This document shows positions 30,841-40,247 of a DNA stretch of 64,000 nt, piece by piece. The DNA is from Glycomyces harbinensis (GTDB lineage: Bacteria; Actinomycetota; Actinomycetes; Mycobacteriales; Micromonosporaceae), in contig NZ_FNAD01000005.1 of the NCBI RefSeq assembly GCF_900101745.1, positions 280,023 through 344,022 of the forward strand. Direction: 5' to 3'. Numbering within the stretch: the stretch's first letter is position 1; every line of letters starts with the position of its first letter. The position numbers were made by a program, and so were the translations under genes. The notes beneath the pieces were generated by a model, which was not told the origin of the DNA, did not search any database, and saw only the letters and a program-made list of their open reading frames with translations.

Positions 30841-33800
30841 GCGCCTTGGTTCCGATCTCCCCCTCTTCGCCCGAGACGGCGAGCTCGCCGCGCTCCGCGA
30901 CGCGCTCGCCGCCGCGAGGCAGGGGCGACCGGCCACGGTGCTCGTCTCCGGTGACGCGGGGGTCGGGAAGACCCGGCTCCTCCACGAGTTCAACGACAGC
31001 GCCGGTGACGGTGTCCTCACCGTCACCGGCCACTGCCTCGACACCGCCGACTCCGCCCTCCCCTACCTGCCCTTCGCCGAGATCATCGGCACCCTCGCCC
31101 GCGACAACCCCGAACTCGTCGCCGCGCACCCCGGCCTGCGCCCCCTCCTGCCCGGCCACCCCACCGCCGCCGAGGGCGACCTCGGCCGCCTCGGGCTCTT
31201 CGAAGCCCTCCACGCCGCGCTCGCCGACCTCGCCTCCGCCGGGCCCGTCGTGCTCACCCTCGAAGACCTCCACTGGGCCGACCGCTCCAGCCGGGACCTC
31301 CTCGCCTTCCTCACCTCCCGCCTCACCGGCCAGCGCGTGCTCATCCTCGGCACCTACCGGTCCGACGCCCTCCACCGCGGCCACCCCCTGCGCCCCCTCC
31401 TGGCCGAGCTCGTGCGCCTGCCCGCCGTGCAGCGCCTGCACCTCGACCCCTTCGACGCCCAGCACGCCGCCGACTTCGTGCGCGAACTCAACACCGGGCT
31501 CGACGAGGAGACGGTCTCCAAGATCGCCGCCGCCTCCGAGGGGAACGCGTTCCTCGCCGAAGAGCTCGCCGCCGCCGAGACCCACACGGTCACCTTCGAA
31601 CTCGCCGAAGTGCTCCTCGCCCGGCTCGAACGCCTCCCCGACGCCGCCAAGCAGGTCGTGCAGCTCGCCTCCGTCATGGGCCGGCGCTTCACCTACCGGC
31701 GCCTCAACGCCGCCGCCTGGTCCCTCCTCGACGACACCGGACTGCGGCACGAGCGCGAACTCGACCAGGCCCTGCGGGCCGCGATCTCCCACGGGATCAT
31801 CGTCCAGAAGAGCCCCGACACGTACGCCTTCCGCCACGCCCTGCTCGGCGAGGCCGTCTACAGCGACCTCCTTCCGGGCGAACGCATCCGGTACCACCAG
31901 CGGATCGCCGAGTCCCTCGCCGACGACCACGGCAAGGGCGCCGAGGCCGAACTCGCCCACCACGCACACGAGTCCGGCGACCTCCCCTGCGCCCTTTCCG
32001 CCTCAGTGCGCGCGGCCGACGAGGCCGTGGAGCTCGCCGCCCCCGCCGAGGCCCTGCTCCACCTCGAGCGGGCCCTGACCCTCTTCGGCCGCGTCCCGGC
32101 CGAGAAGCGGCCCGAGGGGCTGACCGAACTGCGCCTGACGCTCCGGGCCGCCGCCAACGCCGGGGCCTCCGGCGAGATCAAACGCGCCCAGTCGTTCTCC
32201 GCGGCCGCGGTGCGCCTCGCCGACGCCTCCGGCGACCCCATCATGGGCGCCTCCTCCCGCCGCAAGTACGCCAAGCTGCTGCTGACCATCGAGGGAGACG
32301 AGCAGGAGGCCCACCGGATCGCCTGGGAGGCTTGGGAACTGGTCAAGGACGAGGAGCCCCGCGCCGTGAAGGCCTGGGCCCAGGCCGTGGTCGCCCGCAC
32401 CACCTACTCCCTGCGCCGGTACGAGGAGGCCGCCCTGTGGTGCGCCCGGGCCGTCGCCACCGCGGACGCGGTCACCGCCTCCGGCGCCACCGACGAGCAC
32501 GACGGCCACCTCGCGGCCAAGGCCGACGCGATGCTCACCGACAGCATCGCCGCGTTCCGCGGCGGCACCCTGTCCCTTGAGGAGACCATCGAGCGCAACA
32601 ACGAAGCCCTCGACCTGGTCCGCGGCAAGGGCTGGCACGAGGTCGAACTGCGCGTGCACTTCAACAACGGCCTCGTCCTCACCGAGTTCTCCCGGATCCC
32701 CGAAGCGCTCGCGCACTTCGACCGCGGCGCCGAACGGGCCCGGTGCACCGGCGACAAGTGGAGCGCCTTCGGCATCGAGATCGCCGTCCGGCAGGTCATC
32801 TGCAACTACATGGTCGGCCGCTGGGACGCCGTCGACGCCAACGGCGAGATGGCCTCCAGCGTCATGCCCGGCGTCGTGCTCACCCGCGTCGCCGCCGCCG
32901 TGCTCCTCGTCGACGTCGCGCGCGGCCGCTTCGAGACCGCCGACCGGCGCCTGGGCTACCTCGCCGACCGCTGGCAGATCGACGGCCAGGTCCTCGCGCT
33001 GGCCTCGGTGTGCGGGGCCGAACTCGACCGCTGGCGGGGCCGCCCGGCCGACGCGCTGCGCCGCGTCGAGCGCGCCACCGAGAAGATGACCCGCATGCGC
33101 GGCTACTACCTCGCCGGCATCTCCGTGTGCGCCGCCGGGATCGGGGCCGCCGCCGACATCGCCCAGCAGCACCGCCACAGCGGCGACGCGAACGCCGCGA
33201 AAGACGCGGTGGCCGCGGGCGAGCGCCTGGCCGAACGGGCCCGGTTCTTCCTCGAGCACGGCCAGCCCCTGTCGGGCACGCTCGGCCCCGAGGGCCACGC
33301 CTGGGTCGCCCAGCTCGACGCCGAGGAGTCCCGCCTCTACGGCGAAGGCGACCCCGAACTGTGGCGCGCCGCCGCCGCGGCCTTCGACTACCGCAACGCC
33401 ACCGGCGAACACGGCATCGAGAACGACACGGCCGCAAGCGAAGCCGCGCCGCTCGCCGAGCAGGACCGGCTCGAACTCGCCCTGAACGACCCGGTCGCCT
33501 CCGAGGCGCTGGCGCTCCTCGAACGCGCCGGAGCGGGCAAGGGCGCGGGCGACACCGGTGCGATCCCGATCGGCTCGGCATGGGAGTGGGCCGAGCCGTA
33601 CCGGCAGGCGTACGCGCGCTGGCGCCTGGCCGAGGCGCTGCTGGCCGGGCAGGGAGGGGAGTCCCGGGCCGAGGCGGCCGCGGTGCTGACGGACGCGAAG
33701 GCCACGGCGATCCGCCTGGGCGCGACCCCGCTCGCCGAAGCGCTGTGCGAGCTGGCCGAACGGGCCCGGCTCGACGCGGCGGTGCCGACCTCCACGCCGC

Positions 33801-33994
33801 TGACCCCCCGGGAGCTGGCGGTCCTGCGGCTGGTGGCGCGGGGGATGACCAACCGGCAGATCGGGGCCGAGCTGTACATCTCCGAGAAGACGGTGAGCGT
33901 GCACCTCTCGCGGGCGATGGCGAAACTCGAAGTGGCAGGCAGAGCCGCAGCGGTCAACGCCGCGCACCTGCGCGGCTTTCTCACTGACGACTGA
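30824..33994 (+). CDS. Large ATP-binding LuxR-family regulator
   Basis: The 1056-aa MalT/LAL-type regulator has an N-terminal AAA/NTPase domain: Walker A ATVLVSGDAGVGKTRLLHEF (about residue 45) and Walker B VVLTLEDLHWADRSSRD (about 145). Helical TPR-like repeats run through the middle (about 400-950). A C-terminal LuxR helix-turn-helix at about 985-1045 reads PLTPRELAVLRLVARGMTNR and YISEKTVSVHLSRAMAKLEV. Such proteins sense inducers and activate secondary-metabolite or catabolic genes. No target is evident nearby; the next gene is a multicopper oxidase 440 bases away. The inverted repeat at its start suggests autoregulation. Confidence 0.88.
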   Translation: MIADMPRLGSDLPLFARDGELAALRDALAAARQGRPATVLVSGDAGVGKTRLLHEFNDSAGDGVLTVTGHCLDTADSALPYLPFAEIIGTLARDNPELVAAHPGLRPLLPGHPTAAEGDLGRLGLFEALHAALADLASAGPVVLTLEDLHWADRSSRDLLAFLTSRLTGQRVLILGTYRSDALHRGHPLRPLLAELVRLPAVQRLHLDPFDAQHAADFVRELNTGLDEETVSKIAAASEGNAFLAEELAAAETHTVTFELAEVLLARLERLPDAAKQVVQLASVMGRRFTYRRLNAAAWSLLDDTGLRHERELDQALRAAISHGIIVQKSPDTYAFRHALLGEAVYSDLLPGERIRYHQRIAESLADDHGKGAEAELAHHAHESGDLPCALSASVRAADEAVELAAPAEALLHLERALTLFGRVPAEKRPEGLTELRLTLRAAANAGASGEIKRAQSFSAAAVRLADASGDPIMGASSRRKYAKLLLTIEGDEQEAHRIAWEAWELVKDEEPRAVKAWAQAVVARTTYSLRRYEEAALWCARAVATADAVTASGATDEHDGHLAAKADAMLTDSIAAFRGGTLSLEETIERNNEALDLVRGKGWHEVELRVHFNNGLVLTEFSRIPEALAHFDRGAERARCTGDKWSAFGIEIAVRQVICNYMVGRWDAVDANGEMASSVMPGVVLTRVAAAVLLVDVARGRFETADRRLGYLADRWQIDGQVLALASVCGAELDRWRGRPADALRRVERATEKMTRMRGYYLAGISVCAAGIGAAADIAQQHRHSGDANAAKDAVAAGERLAERARFFLEHGQPLSGTLGPEGHAWVAQLDAEESRLYGEGDPELWRAAAAAFDYRNATGEHGIENDTAASEAAPLAEQDRLELALNDPVASEALALLERAGAGKGAGDTGAIPIGSAWEWAEPYRQAYARWRLAEALLAGQGGESRAEAAAVLTDAKATAIRLGATPLAEALCELAERARLDAAVPTSTPLTPRELAVLRLVARGMTNRQIGAELYISEKTVSVHLSRAMAKLEVAGRAAAVNAAHLRGFLTDD

Positions 33995-34433
33995 CGGGAC
34001 CCGCCGGCAGCGAGTGCGCGCGACGCGGAGGCGGGGCGGGCCATGGCCCGATCGGCGCCGGCCCGCGCCGAGACACCGCATCGAGCTCCGAGGTCCGTTC
34101 GGCTGGAGTCAGTAGGCTCCGGCGATCGAGCGGAAGGCCGCCGCTGTCGGGCGGACTGCGACCGGTCGACGGCCCGTCAGTCCCGCGCCGCTTCGGGGAC
34201 GGCCGTGACCGGCGCCGCAACCCTGTCCTGCGGCGGTGCGACCGCTGCTGCGCTCTGGCGGCCGTGCGCCTGCGCGTACTGGACTCGGCTTGACCTGCGG
34301 TGCGGCCCGGCCGGGTTCGTGTATACCGCTACCGGGGGTTGACGCGCCCCGCTCCGCGTAACCCTTCAGTGGTACGCCGATTGCCTTCCTGTGCCCGATG
34401 TACGCGCCGAGCCTTCGCACGAACATTGCCCTC
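33995..34433. other. Intergenic region, little visible
   Basis: About 440 bases between the LuxR regulator and the multicopper oxidase hold no credible gene. GCGGGCC...GGCCCGC arms near 34033-34065 could be a terminator for the upstream gene. A TATACC sequence near 34322 and TTGACG near 34340 may belong to the oxidase promoter, but spacing is poor. Confidence 0.35.
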
Positions 34434-35966
34434 ATGAAGCGGCGAAAAGCACTCAAGTGGACACTCATCGGCGTCGGCAGCGGCGTCGGGGCGCTCGCGC
34501 TCGGCAGCGCCGGCGCCATCGGGTACTTCTGGACCACCTCGAAGCTCGACACCGCCGGCAAGGTCGACTTCACCAACCCCCTCGCCGTGCCCCCGCTCGC
34601 CGAGTCGACCCAGGACCCCTCGGGCGCGCGGCGGTTCGACCTGGAGATCCAGTCGGGCGCGGTCGCGTTCAAAGACGGCCGTGAGACCGAGACGTGGGGC
34701 GTCAACGGCGCCTTCCTCGGGCCGACGCTGCGCGCCAAGCGCGGCGAAGAGGTCGCGTTCGCCGTCCGCAACAGCCTCGACGAGGGCACCTCGATCCACT
34801 GGCACGGCATGCACCTGCCCGCGGTCATGGACGGCGGACCCCACCAGGAGGTCGCCCCCGGCGGCGACTGGGCTCCCCAGTGGATGATCAACCAGCCCGC
34901 CGCGACCCTCTGGTACCACCCGCACCCCCACGGGCGCACCGGCAACCACGTCTACCGCGGCCTGGCCGGGATGTTCATCGTCGACGACGACGAATCCGAC
35001 GGCCTGAACCTCCCCAAGACCTACGGCGTGGACGACGTGCCGATGATCGTCCAGGACCGGAAGCTCGACGGCGACAACCAGTTCGACGACAACGGCTCGT
35101 TCATGAGCATGCAGGGCCTCCTCGGCGACCAGGTCTTCGTCAACGGGACCCTCGGCCCCTACCTCGACGTGTCGACCCGCCTGGTGCGCCTGCGCCTGCT
35201 CAACGGCTCGGTCTCGCGCCTGTACAACTTCGGGTTCGACGACGACCGCCCGTTCTCGCTCATCGCCACCGACGGCGGTCTGCTCCCGAGCGCCTCGGAG
35301 ACCGACCGGCTCCAGCTCTCACCGGGCGAGCGCGCCGAGATCGTGGTCGGCTTCGAGCCCGGCGAGACCGCCGTCCTGCGCTCCTACCCGGCCGACGAGG
35401 GCTACTCGGGCCCGCTCGGCCGCGTCAACGGCGCCGACGACACGCTCGACATCTGCGAGTTCCGGGCCGCCGAGAGCCTGACCGACACGACCGCGATCCC
35501 CGAGACCATGGGCGCCGCACCGGATCTGGCCGACACCGAGCCGGCCGAGGAGCGCTCGTTCTCGCTGTCGGGCTTCAACCAGATCAACGGCGAGTCGATG
35601 GACTTGCAGCGCATCGACTTCGGCGTCCGCGAGGGCTCTGTCGAGGTCTGGGAGGTCGCGAACGCGGACGGGTTCCTGCACAACTTCCACGTCCACGACG
35701 TCCAGTTCCAGGTCCTGGACGTGGACGGCGAGGAGCCGCCCGCGCGCCTGCGGGGCTGGAAGGACACCGTGCAGCTCGTCCCGCAGCGCAAGTACCGGCT
35801 GGCGATGCGGTTCACCGACTACACCGACCCCAACCTGCCGTACATGTACCACTGCCACATCCTCGCCCACGAGGACGCGGGGATGATGGGCCAGTTCGTG
35901 GTCCTCGGCGAAGGCGAGTCGATCGGGCAGGTCCCGGCCGTCGACTCGGCGCACTCCCACGGCTGA
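34434..35966 (+). CDS. Multicopper oxidase (CueO/SufI-like, membrane-anchored)
   Basis: The 510-aa laccase-like enzyme has an N-terminal membrane anchor or signal (residues 8-33, after MKRRKALK, a weak twin-arginine match) and three cupredoxin domains. All four copper-binding blocks are present: HWHGMH, WYHPHPHG, HNFHVHDV and HCHILAHEDAGMM, the last giving the type 1 Cys, His and axial Met. It oxidises Cu(I), metals or phenols at the cell surface with reduction of O2 to water. No Met-rich insert of the CueO kind is seen. ATG 34434 begins the signal; ATG 34398 is less likely. A terminator follows. Confidence 0.92.
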   Translation: MKRRKALKWTLIGVGSGVGALALGSAGAIGYFWTTSKLDTAGKVDFTNPLAVPPLAESTQDPSGARRFDLEIQSGAVAFKDGRETETWGVNGAFLGPTLRAKRGEEVAFAVRNSLDEGTSIHWHGMHLPAVMDGGPHQEVAPGGDWAPQWMINQPAATLWYHPHPHGRTGNHVYRGLAGMFIVDDDESDGLNLPKTYGVDDVPMIVQDRKLDGDNQFDDNGSFMSMQGLLGDQVFVNGTLGPYLDVSTRLVRLRLLNGSVSRLYNFGFDDDRPFSLIATDGGLLPSASETDRLQLSPGERAEIVVGFEPGETAVLRSYPADEGYSGPLGRVNGADDTLDICEFRAAESLTDTTAIPETMGAAPDLADTEPAEERSFSLSGFNQINGESMDLQRIDFGVREGSVEVWEVANADGFLHNFHVHDVQFQVLDVDGEEPPARLRGWKDTVQLVPQRKYRLAMRFTDYTDPNLPYMYHCHILAHEDAGMMGQFVVLGEGESIGQVPAVDSAHSHG

Positions 35967-35980
35967 CGCCGCGAGGAGCG

Positions 35981-36009
35981 CCGTTCCCGGACCAGGCGTC
36001 CGGGAACGG
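35981..36009. terminator. Bidirectional terminator hairpin
   Basis: Perfect 12-bp arms (35981-35992 and 35998-36009) with a five-base loop lie between the convergent multicopper oxidase and PH-domain genes. A second 11-bp hairpin with a 20-base loop follows at 36015-36056. Confidence 0.75.
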
Positions 36010-36063
36010 TGGCACCGGGCGGGCCGTCCGTAGGCACCACGTGAAGGCCCGCCCGGATCGCCG

Positions 36064-36438
36064 CTAGAGCACGTACACGCCGATGAGGTTGGCGAGCGTG
36101 CGGATGTCCACTTTGCCCTTGAATTCGAAGCGCACCTTGCCGAGCCCGCTGTACCAGAGGTCCAGCTCCGCGTCGAGGTCGAAGTGCCCGGAGGTCTCGA
36201 CCGAGAATGCCTGGATCTTGCTGTAGGGCAGCGAGGTGTAGTCGCGCTTCTTTCCGGTGATGCCCTGGGCGTTGACGGCGATCACGCGTTTGTCGGTGAA
36301 GGCCACATAGTCCCGCACCCCTTTGAAGGCCGACACCAGCTGCTCGCCCTGCACGAGCAGCGGCTGCAGCTCGGAGGCGATGCTCCCGGGGTCGATCTGC
36401 TGGAGCTTGAAGAGTGAGCCGTTCGAGAAGTCGATCAT
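36064..36438 (-). CDS. Bacterial PH-domain protein, copy 1
   Basis: The 124-aa single-domain protein (PF08000-like pleckstrin homology fold) begins MIDFSNGSLFKLQQIDPGSI. It carries GVRDYVAFTDKRVIAVNAQG, SLPYSKIQAFSVETSG and GLGKVRFEFKGKVD in the standard order. These small PH proteins have unknown partners and may form rings or bind lipids. It is about 65% identical by eye to the next gene upstream on the same strand (36583-36957), so the two arose by duplication; 144 bases separate them. Confidence 0.85.
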   Translation of the reverse strand: MIDFSNGSLFKLQQIDPGSIASELQPLLVQGEQLVSAFKGVRDYVAFTDKRVIAVNAQGITGKKRDYTSLPYSKIQAFSVETSGHFDLDAELDLWYSGLGKVRFEFKGKVDIRTLANLIGVYVL

Positions 36439-36582
36439 GCGCTCATCGTAATGACCTCAATGGATTCCATGGGCACTGAGGACGGCCGGCGGGCGCCGGG
36501 GGCGGGAGGGACCGGGGAGCAGTGTCCCCTGGCCGATCCTCCCGTCCCGAGCGATCACGTTGCGGGGCAGTTGGATCCAGGA

Positions 36583-36957
36583 TCAGAGGGTGGCGTTGGC
36601 GATGTGCTTGGCGATCGCGGGGAGGTCGACGTTCTCCTTGAACTCGAAGCGCACCTTGCCGAGCCCGGAGAACCACATGTCCAGTTCGCCGTCGTTGTCC
36701 ATGAGGCCGTCGGTCTCCACCGAGTAGGCCTGGATCCTGTTGTAGGGCAGCGAGGCGTAGTCCTTCTTGCGACCGGTGACGCCCTGGACGTTCACGGCGA
36801 TGACCCGCTTGTTCGTGAAGACCACGAAGTCCCGCACGCCTTCGAAGGCCAGCGCGACCGCTTCGCCGTCGGCCAGCAGCGGCTGCACCTCGTCGCGGAA
36901 CGCGGGGTCGTCGGTCAGCTTGAGCTTGAAAATTGAGCCGTTCTCGAAATCGATCAT
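36583..36957 (-). CDS. Bacterial PH-domain protein, copy 2
   Basis: The 124-aa paralogue of the gene at 36064 has MIDFENGSIFKLKLTDDPAF, GVRDFVVFTNKRVIAVNVQG, SLPYNRIQAYSVETDG and GLGKVRFEFKENVD. Length and motif spacing are identical; the C-terminal helix differs most. ATG 36957 matches the start of the other copy. A region of about 140 bases between the two has no hairpin that would clearly end transcription, so they may be read together. The function is unknown. Confidence 0.85.
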   Translation of the reverse strand: MIDFENGSIFKLKLTDDPAFRDEVQPLLADGEAVALAFEGVRDFVVFTNKRVIAVNVQGVTGRKKDYASLPYNRIQAYSVETDGLMDNDGELDMWFSGLGKVRFEFKENVDLPAIAKHIANATL

Positions 36958-36997
36958 GCGGGCAGGATATCGGTCCCGCCCCACCGCCGCGGTCCGG

Positions 36998-38440
36998 CTA
37001 ATACCGTTCGGCCGCAAGCGCAGTGGCCTGCGCGATCACCACTTTGACCGGACGTGCCAACTTCACGGCCGCCGCGGCCGCGTCCTCGTACTCGACCGAG
37101 GCGTTCACGACCTCGCCGTCCTCCAGGGCGATCTTCACCCCGATCTCGCAACCGTCCACAGTGACATGCGTGTAGCGGCGCTCCAGCGCGTACTTGTCGA
37201 TCTCGTAGGAGCGCATGCCGATCGTCGTCGTATGCCGCACCAGCGCCGACCGAACCGCCGCGACCGCCTCGGCGCGGCACAGCACGTGCACCGTATGGGC
37301 CGGGCGGCCCTTCTTCATGAGGATCGGCGTCAGCCACGCGTCCGAGGCCCCCGCGTCGAGGAGCGCCGCCAGCGCCGCGGGCCACAAGCGCGGGTCGAGG
37401 TCGTCCACGTTCGTCTCGATGACGACCGGCCGCCCCGAAGGCGCGCGGCCCTCGTCGCCGCCAGGCGCGGACGCGTGCTCCCGGCTCGCATCATGCTGGT
37501 GCCCATGGGTTTCGGAGCCCGAGTGGTGCCCGTGGCCCCCGGAGGCCGCTGCGCCGTGCCCGGCGGAAGCCGGTGCGCGCCCGTGGTCTGCGGTGGCCGG
37601 CGCGTGTCCGTGCGCCCCGGCCGCATCGTGCCGGTGTCCGTGCGATGCCGGATCGTGATGGTGCGCAGCGGATTCGCCGTGATGCGCGCGGCCCGAGGCC
37701 CTCGCCGGTTCGACCGTGCGGCCGACGACGATCCGCAGCAGGTTCGCCCGCTCCCGCGGGTCGCGCCCGCCCGCGCCCGCGCCGATCCGCTCGACCACCA
37801 TCTCCGGCAGCGGACCGAAGTCCCCCGCGGCCGCCGCGACGATCGCCGCGCCCGTCGGCGTGCACGCCTCATACGGCACCGCGCCCACCGCCGGAGCGCC
37901 CGCGTCCGCGAGCACCCGCAGCACCGCCGGCGCCGGCAGCGGGATCGACCCGTGCGAACCCCGCGTCGTGCCGCCGCCCACGGTCACCGTCGACGCCGTC
38001 CACCGCTCGACCCCCAGGGACGCCAGGCCGGCCGCCGCCCCCACGATGTCCGCGATCGAATCCAGCGCGCCCACCTCGTGGAAGTGCACGTCCTCGACGT
38101 CGATCCCGTGCGCCGCGGCCTCGGCCGCCGCCAAACGGGCGAACGCCCCCAGCGCCAGCTCCCGGACCCGCTCGTCCAGATCCGCACCCTCGATCAAGTC
38201 CCGGATCGCACGCCAGCGCCGGTCCGTCTCGACCTCCGGCACCTCCACGCCGACCAGCGTCGCGACCAGGCCGTGGCGCGTGACCCTCTCGGCGCTCAAG
38301 CGGATCGGCTCGGTCCCGAGCGCGTCCACCGCCGCCTGCATCACGTCGAGCCCGACCCCCGCGTCCACCAGGGCGCCCAGGAACATGTCGCCGCTCGCGC
38401 CCGCCGAGCAGTCCAGCCACCCGACCGGCCCCGCCGTCAC
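36998..38440 (-). CDS. larC: Nickel-pincer cofactor biosynthesis protein LarC
   Basis: The 480-aa protein inserts nickel into the pyridinium dithiocarboxylate cofactor of lactate racemase-type enzymes, in a CTP-dependent reaction. The N-terminal domain starts GWLDCSAGASGDMFLGALVD; the C-terminal half has VVIETNVDDLDPRLWPAALA and MKKGRPAHTVHVLC. In Lactobacillus LarC is made by a frameshift; here one continuous frame joins both parts. Between them (about residues 255-325) is a His-rich linker with many HGH and HHxH clusters, a likely nickel store. GTG 38440 overlaps larB by four bases. Confidence 0.9.
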   Translation of the reverse strand: MTAGPVGWLDCSAGASGDMFLGALVDAGVGLDVMQAAVDALGTEPIRLSAERVTRHGLVATLVGVEVPEVETDRRWRAIRDLIEGADLDERVRELALGAFARLAAAEAAAHGIDVEDVHFHEVGALDSIADIVGAAAGLASLGVERWTASTVTVGGGTTRGSHGSIPLPAPAVLRVLADAGAPAVGAVPYEACTPTGAAIVAAAAGDFGPLPEMVVERIGAGAGGRDPRERANLLRIVVGRTVEPARASGRAHHGESAAHHHDPASHGHRHDAAGAHGHAPATADHGRAPASAGHGAAASGGHGHHSGSETHGHQHDASREHASAPGGDEGRAPSGRPVVIETNVDDLDPRLWPAALAALLDAGASDAWLTPILMKKGRPAHTVHVLCRAEAVAAVRSALVRHTTTIGMRSYEIDKYALERRYTHVTVDGCEIGVKIALEDGEVVNASVEYEDAAAAAVKLARPVKVVIAQATALAAERY

Positions 38441-39240
38441 AGCGCCGCCTTCACGCCGAGGATCCGGGCCGCGGCCATCGCCGCCCCGAACCCGTTGTCG
38501 ATGTTCACCACGCACACCCCCGGCGAGCAGGAGTTCAGCATCGTCAGCAGCGGCGCGAGCCCGCCGAACGCCGCCCCGTATCCCACCGACGTCGGCACCG
38601 CCACGACCGGCGCCGACACCAGGCCGGCCACCACGCTCGGCAGCGCCCCGTCCATGCCCGCCACCACGATCACGCACGCCGCCTCCCGCAGGTCGGCGAC
38701 CTTGTCGAGCAGCCGGTGCAGCCCCGCCACGCCGACGTCCGCGACCAGGCGCGCGTCGATCCCGTTCGCCTGCGCGATCAGCTGCGCCTCGCGCGCCACC
38801 GGCAGATCCGACGTCCCCGCGCACACCACCGCGAGCGGCCCGACCTCCGCCTCCGGGAACGCGCCGACCGCGCACACGCCCGCCTCGACCAGCACCGGGT
38901 CCGCGTCGCCGAACGCCTCCAGCACCGCCGCCGCGCACGCCTCGTCGCACCGCGTCGCGACCGCGACCCGCGCCGGGTGGGCCTCTCGCAGCGCCCGCAG
39001 CGCCCCGACGACCTGCGCAGGGGTCTTGCCCGCCGCGTACACGGCCTCGGCCGAACCGGTCCGGGCCGGGCGGCCGGTGTCGATCTTGGCCCAGCCCAGA
39101 TCCCGGTAGGCCTGGCCCTCCCCGGCGAACGCCTGCGGGGGCGTGAACTCGCGGCCCTCCGCGAACGCCTGCGGAGGCGTGAGCCCGCCGCCCTCGCCGA
39201 ACGCCTCCGGGCCCGTAAACCTGTCCTGCTGTTCCACCAA
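38437..39240 (-). CDS. larB: Nickel-pincer cofactor biosynthesis protein LarB
   Basis: The 267-aa protein carboxylates and hydrolyses nicotinic acid adenine dinucleotide to start pincer-cofactor synthesis. The C-terminal AIR-carboxylase-like domain contains VVCAGTSDLPVAREAQLIAQ, VVAGMDGALPSVVAGL and VPTSVGYGAAFGG. The N-terminal 45 residues include an unusual short repeat, GLTPPQAFAEG and FTPPQAFAGEG, preceded by a weaker TGPEAFGEGG. LarB precedes LarC with a four-base overlap. LarE and the racemase LarA are not in the window. ATG 39240 is the first in-frame start; a shorter protein without the repeats is possible. Confidence 0.88.
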   Translation of the reverse strand: MVEQQDRFTGPEAFGEGGGLTPPQAFAEGREFTPPQAFAGEGQAYRDLGWAKIDTGRPARTGSAEAVYAAGKTPAQVVGALRALREAHPARVAVATRCDEACAAAVLEAFGDADPVLVEAGVCAVGAFPEAEVGPLAVVCAGTSDLPVAREAQLIAQANGIDARLVADVGVAGLHRLLDKVADLREAACVIVVAGMDGALPSVVAGLVSAPVVAVPTSVGYGAAFGGLAPLLTMLNSCSPGVCVVNIDNGFGAAMAAARILGVKAAL

Positions 39241-39399
39241 CCGATCCTTTCACCCGCGGTGGCCCTGCGACCACTCGAATCCGTCCCGTCCCACCCGAAG
39301 CGCCCCGCGAACGCCCATTCCCCGCACGTTCACGGCCGCCTCCCGAACCGGACACCGCGGTGCGGCCGTGTCGTCGGCCCCACCGTCTAAGGTCAAGGG

Positions 39400-40131
39400 G
39401 TGTCCCAGCCGCTGATCGCCGCCCACCGTGGTGCCAACGAGTTCCTCCCCGAACACTCCATCGCCGCGTTCCGGCAGGCCATCGTCGAGGGCGCGGACGC
39501 GTTCGAGTTCGACATCCGCCTGACCGCCGACGGGCACCTGGTCCTCCACCACGACCGCACCGTCAAACGCACCGCCGGCGCCAAGGGCGCCGTGGCGGAC
39601 CTCACCCTCGAACAGCTCCGCGGGCTCAACTTCGCCCACCTCCACCCCGACTGCGCCGGCAACCCCGAGGCCGAGCGCATCCCCACCCTCGAAGACCTCT
39701 TCGGCCTCGTCATCGACTCCGGCAAGGACATCAAGCTCCTCGTCGAGGCCAAGCACCCCTCGAAGTTCGGGCCGCGGCTCGAACTGCGGCTGTGGGAGAC
39801 GCTCAAGCGCTGGCCGGGACTGGACGTGACGGTCATGTCGTTCTCGCGCGCCGCGCTGAAGACCTGGCGGGGCCTGGACGTCGACACGCCCCTGGTGTGG
39901 ATCTTCGAGTACCCGTTCCGGCGCCCGCCCGAGGGCGTGCAGGTGCTCAGCTCGCGCGTCGACTACGTCGATTCGACCCCGGAGTTCGTGGAACGCAGCC
40001 ACGAGGCGGGCTATGAGGTGTACGCCTGGACGGTCAACGACGCCGACACCGCGCACCGGATGGCCGGGCTCGAGGTCGACCTCATCTTCACCGACCGGCC
40101 CGCCGCGATCCGGCAGACCTTGGCGGGGTGA
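39400..40131 (+). CDS. Glycerophosphodiester phosphodiesterase
   Basis: The 243-aa TIM-barrel enzyme hydrolyses glycerophosphodiesters to glycerol 3-phosphate and an alcohol. Catalytic and metal-binding residues are visible in AAHRGANEFLPEHS (His, Glu), FEFDIRLTADGHLVLHHD (Glu, Asp, His) and later LLVEAKHP (Glu). There is no signal peptide, so it is probably cytoplasmic. GTG 39400 was chosen because the conserved strand begins at once (SQPLIAAHRG); AAGGGG precedes it. It is divergent from larB. Confidence 0.9.
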   Translation: MSQPLIAAHRGANEFLPEHSIAAFRQAIVEGADAFEFDIRLTADGHLVLHHDRTVKRTAGAKGAVADLTLEQLRGLNFAHLHPDCAGNPEAERIPTLEDLFGLVIDSGKDIKLLVEAKHPSKFGPRLELRLWETLKRWPGLDVTVMSFSRAALKTWRGLDVDTPLVWIFEYPFRRPPEGVQVLSSRVDYVDSTPEFVERSHEAGYEVYAWTVNDADTAHRMAGLEVDLIFTDRPAAIRQTLAG

Positions 40132-40247
40132 AACTCCCCACTCCGCCGACGGACTCCGCGTGCGTCGGTAATGCTGGCGTCATGCGTTGGTAAAAGGTAG
40201 GTTGCTGTATAGCCTCCCCACGGCACGTCAGAAGGAAGGGGGACGTC

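Noticed and set aside
32003..34081. A 692-aa minus-strand frame opposite the LuxR-type regulator
   Set aside because: Gly/Asp/Val-rich composition without motifs; the plus strand has Walker and HTH motifs.
10919..34330. Shared 12-mer GTTCGTGTATAC before pcaI and before the multicopper oxidase
   Set aside because: A 12-base match is expected by chance many times within 64 kb, and no further similarity surrounds it.
36998..39355. A 785-aa frame spanning larC and part of larB
   Set aside because: Residues upstream of GTG 38440 are low-complexity Gly/Arg and lie antisense-frame within larB; LarC starts at 38440.
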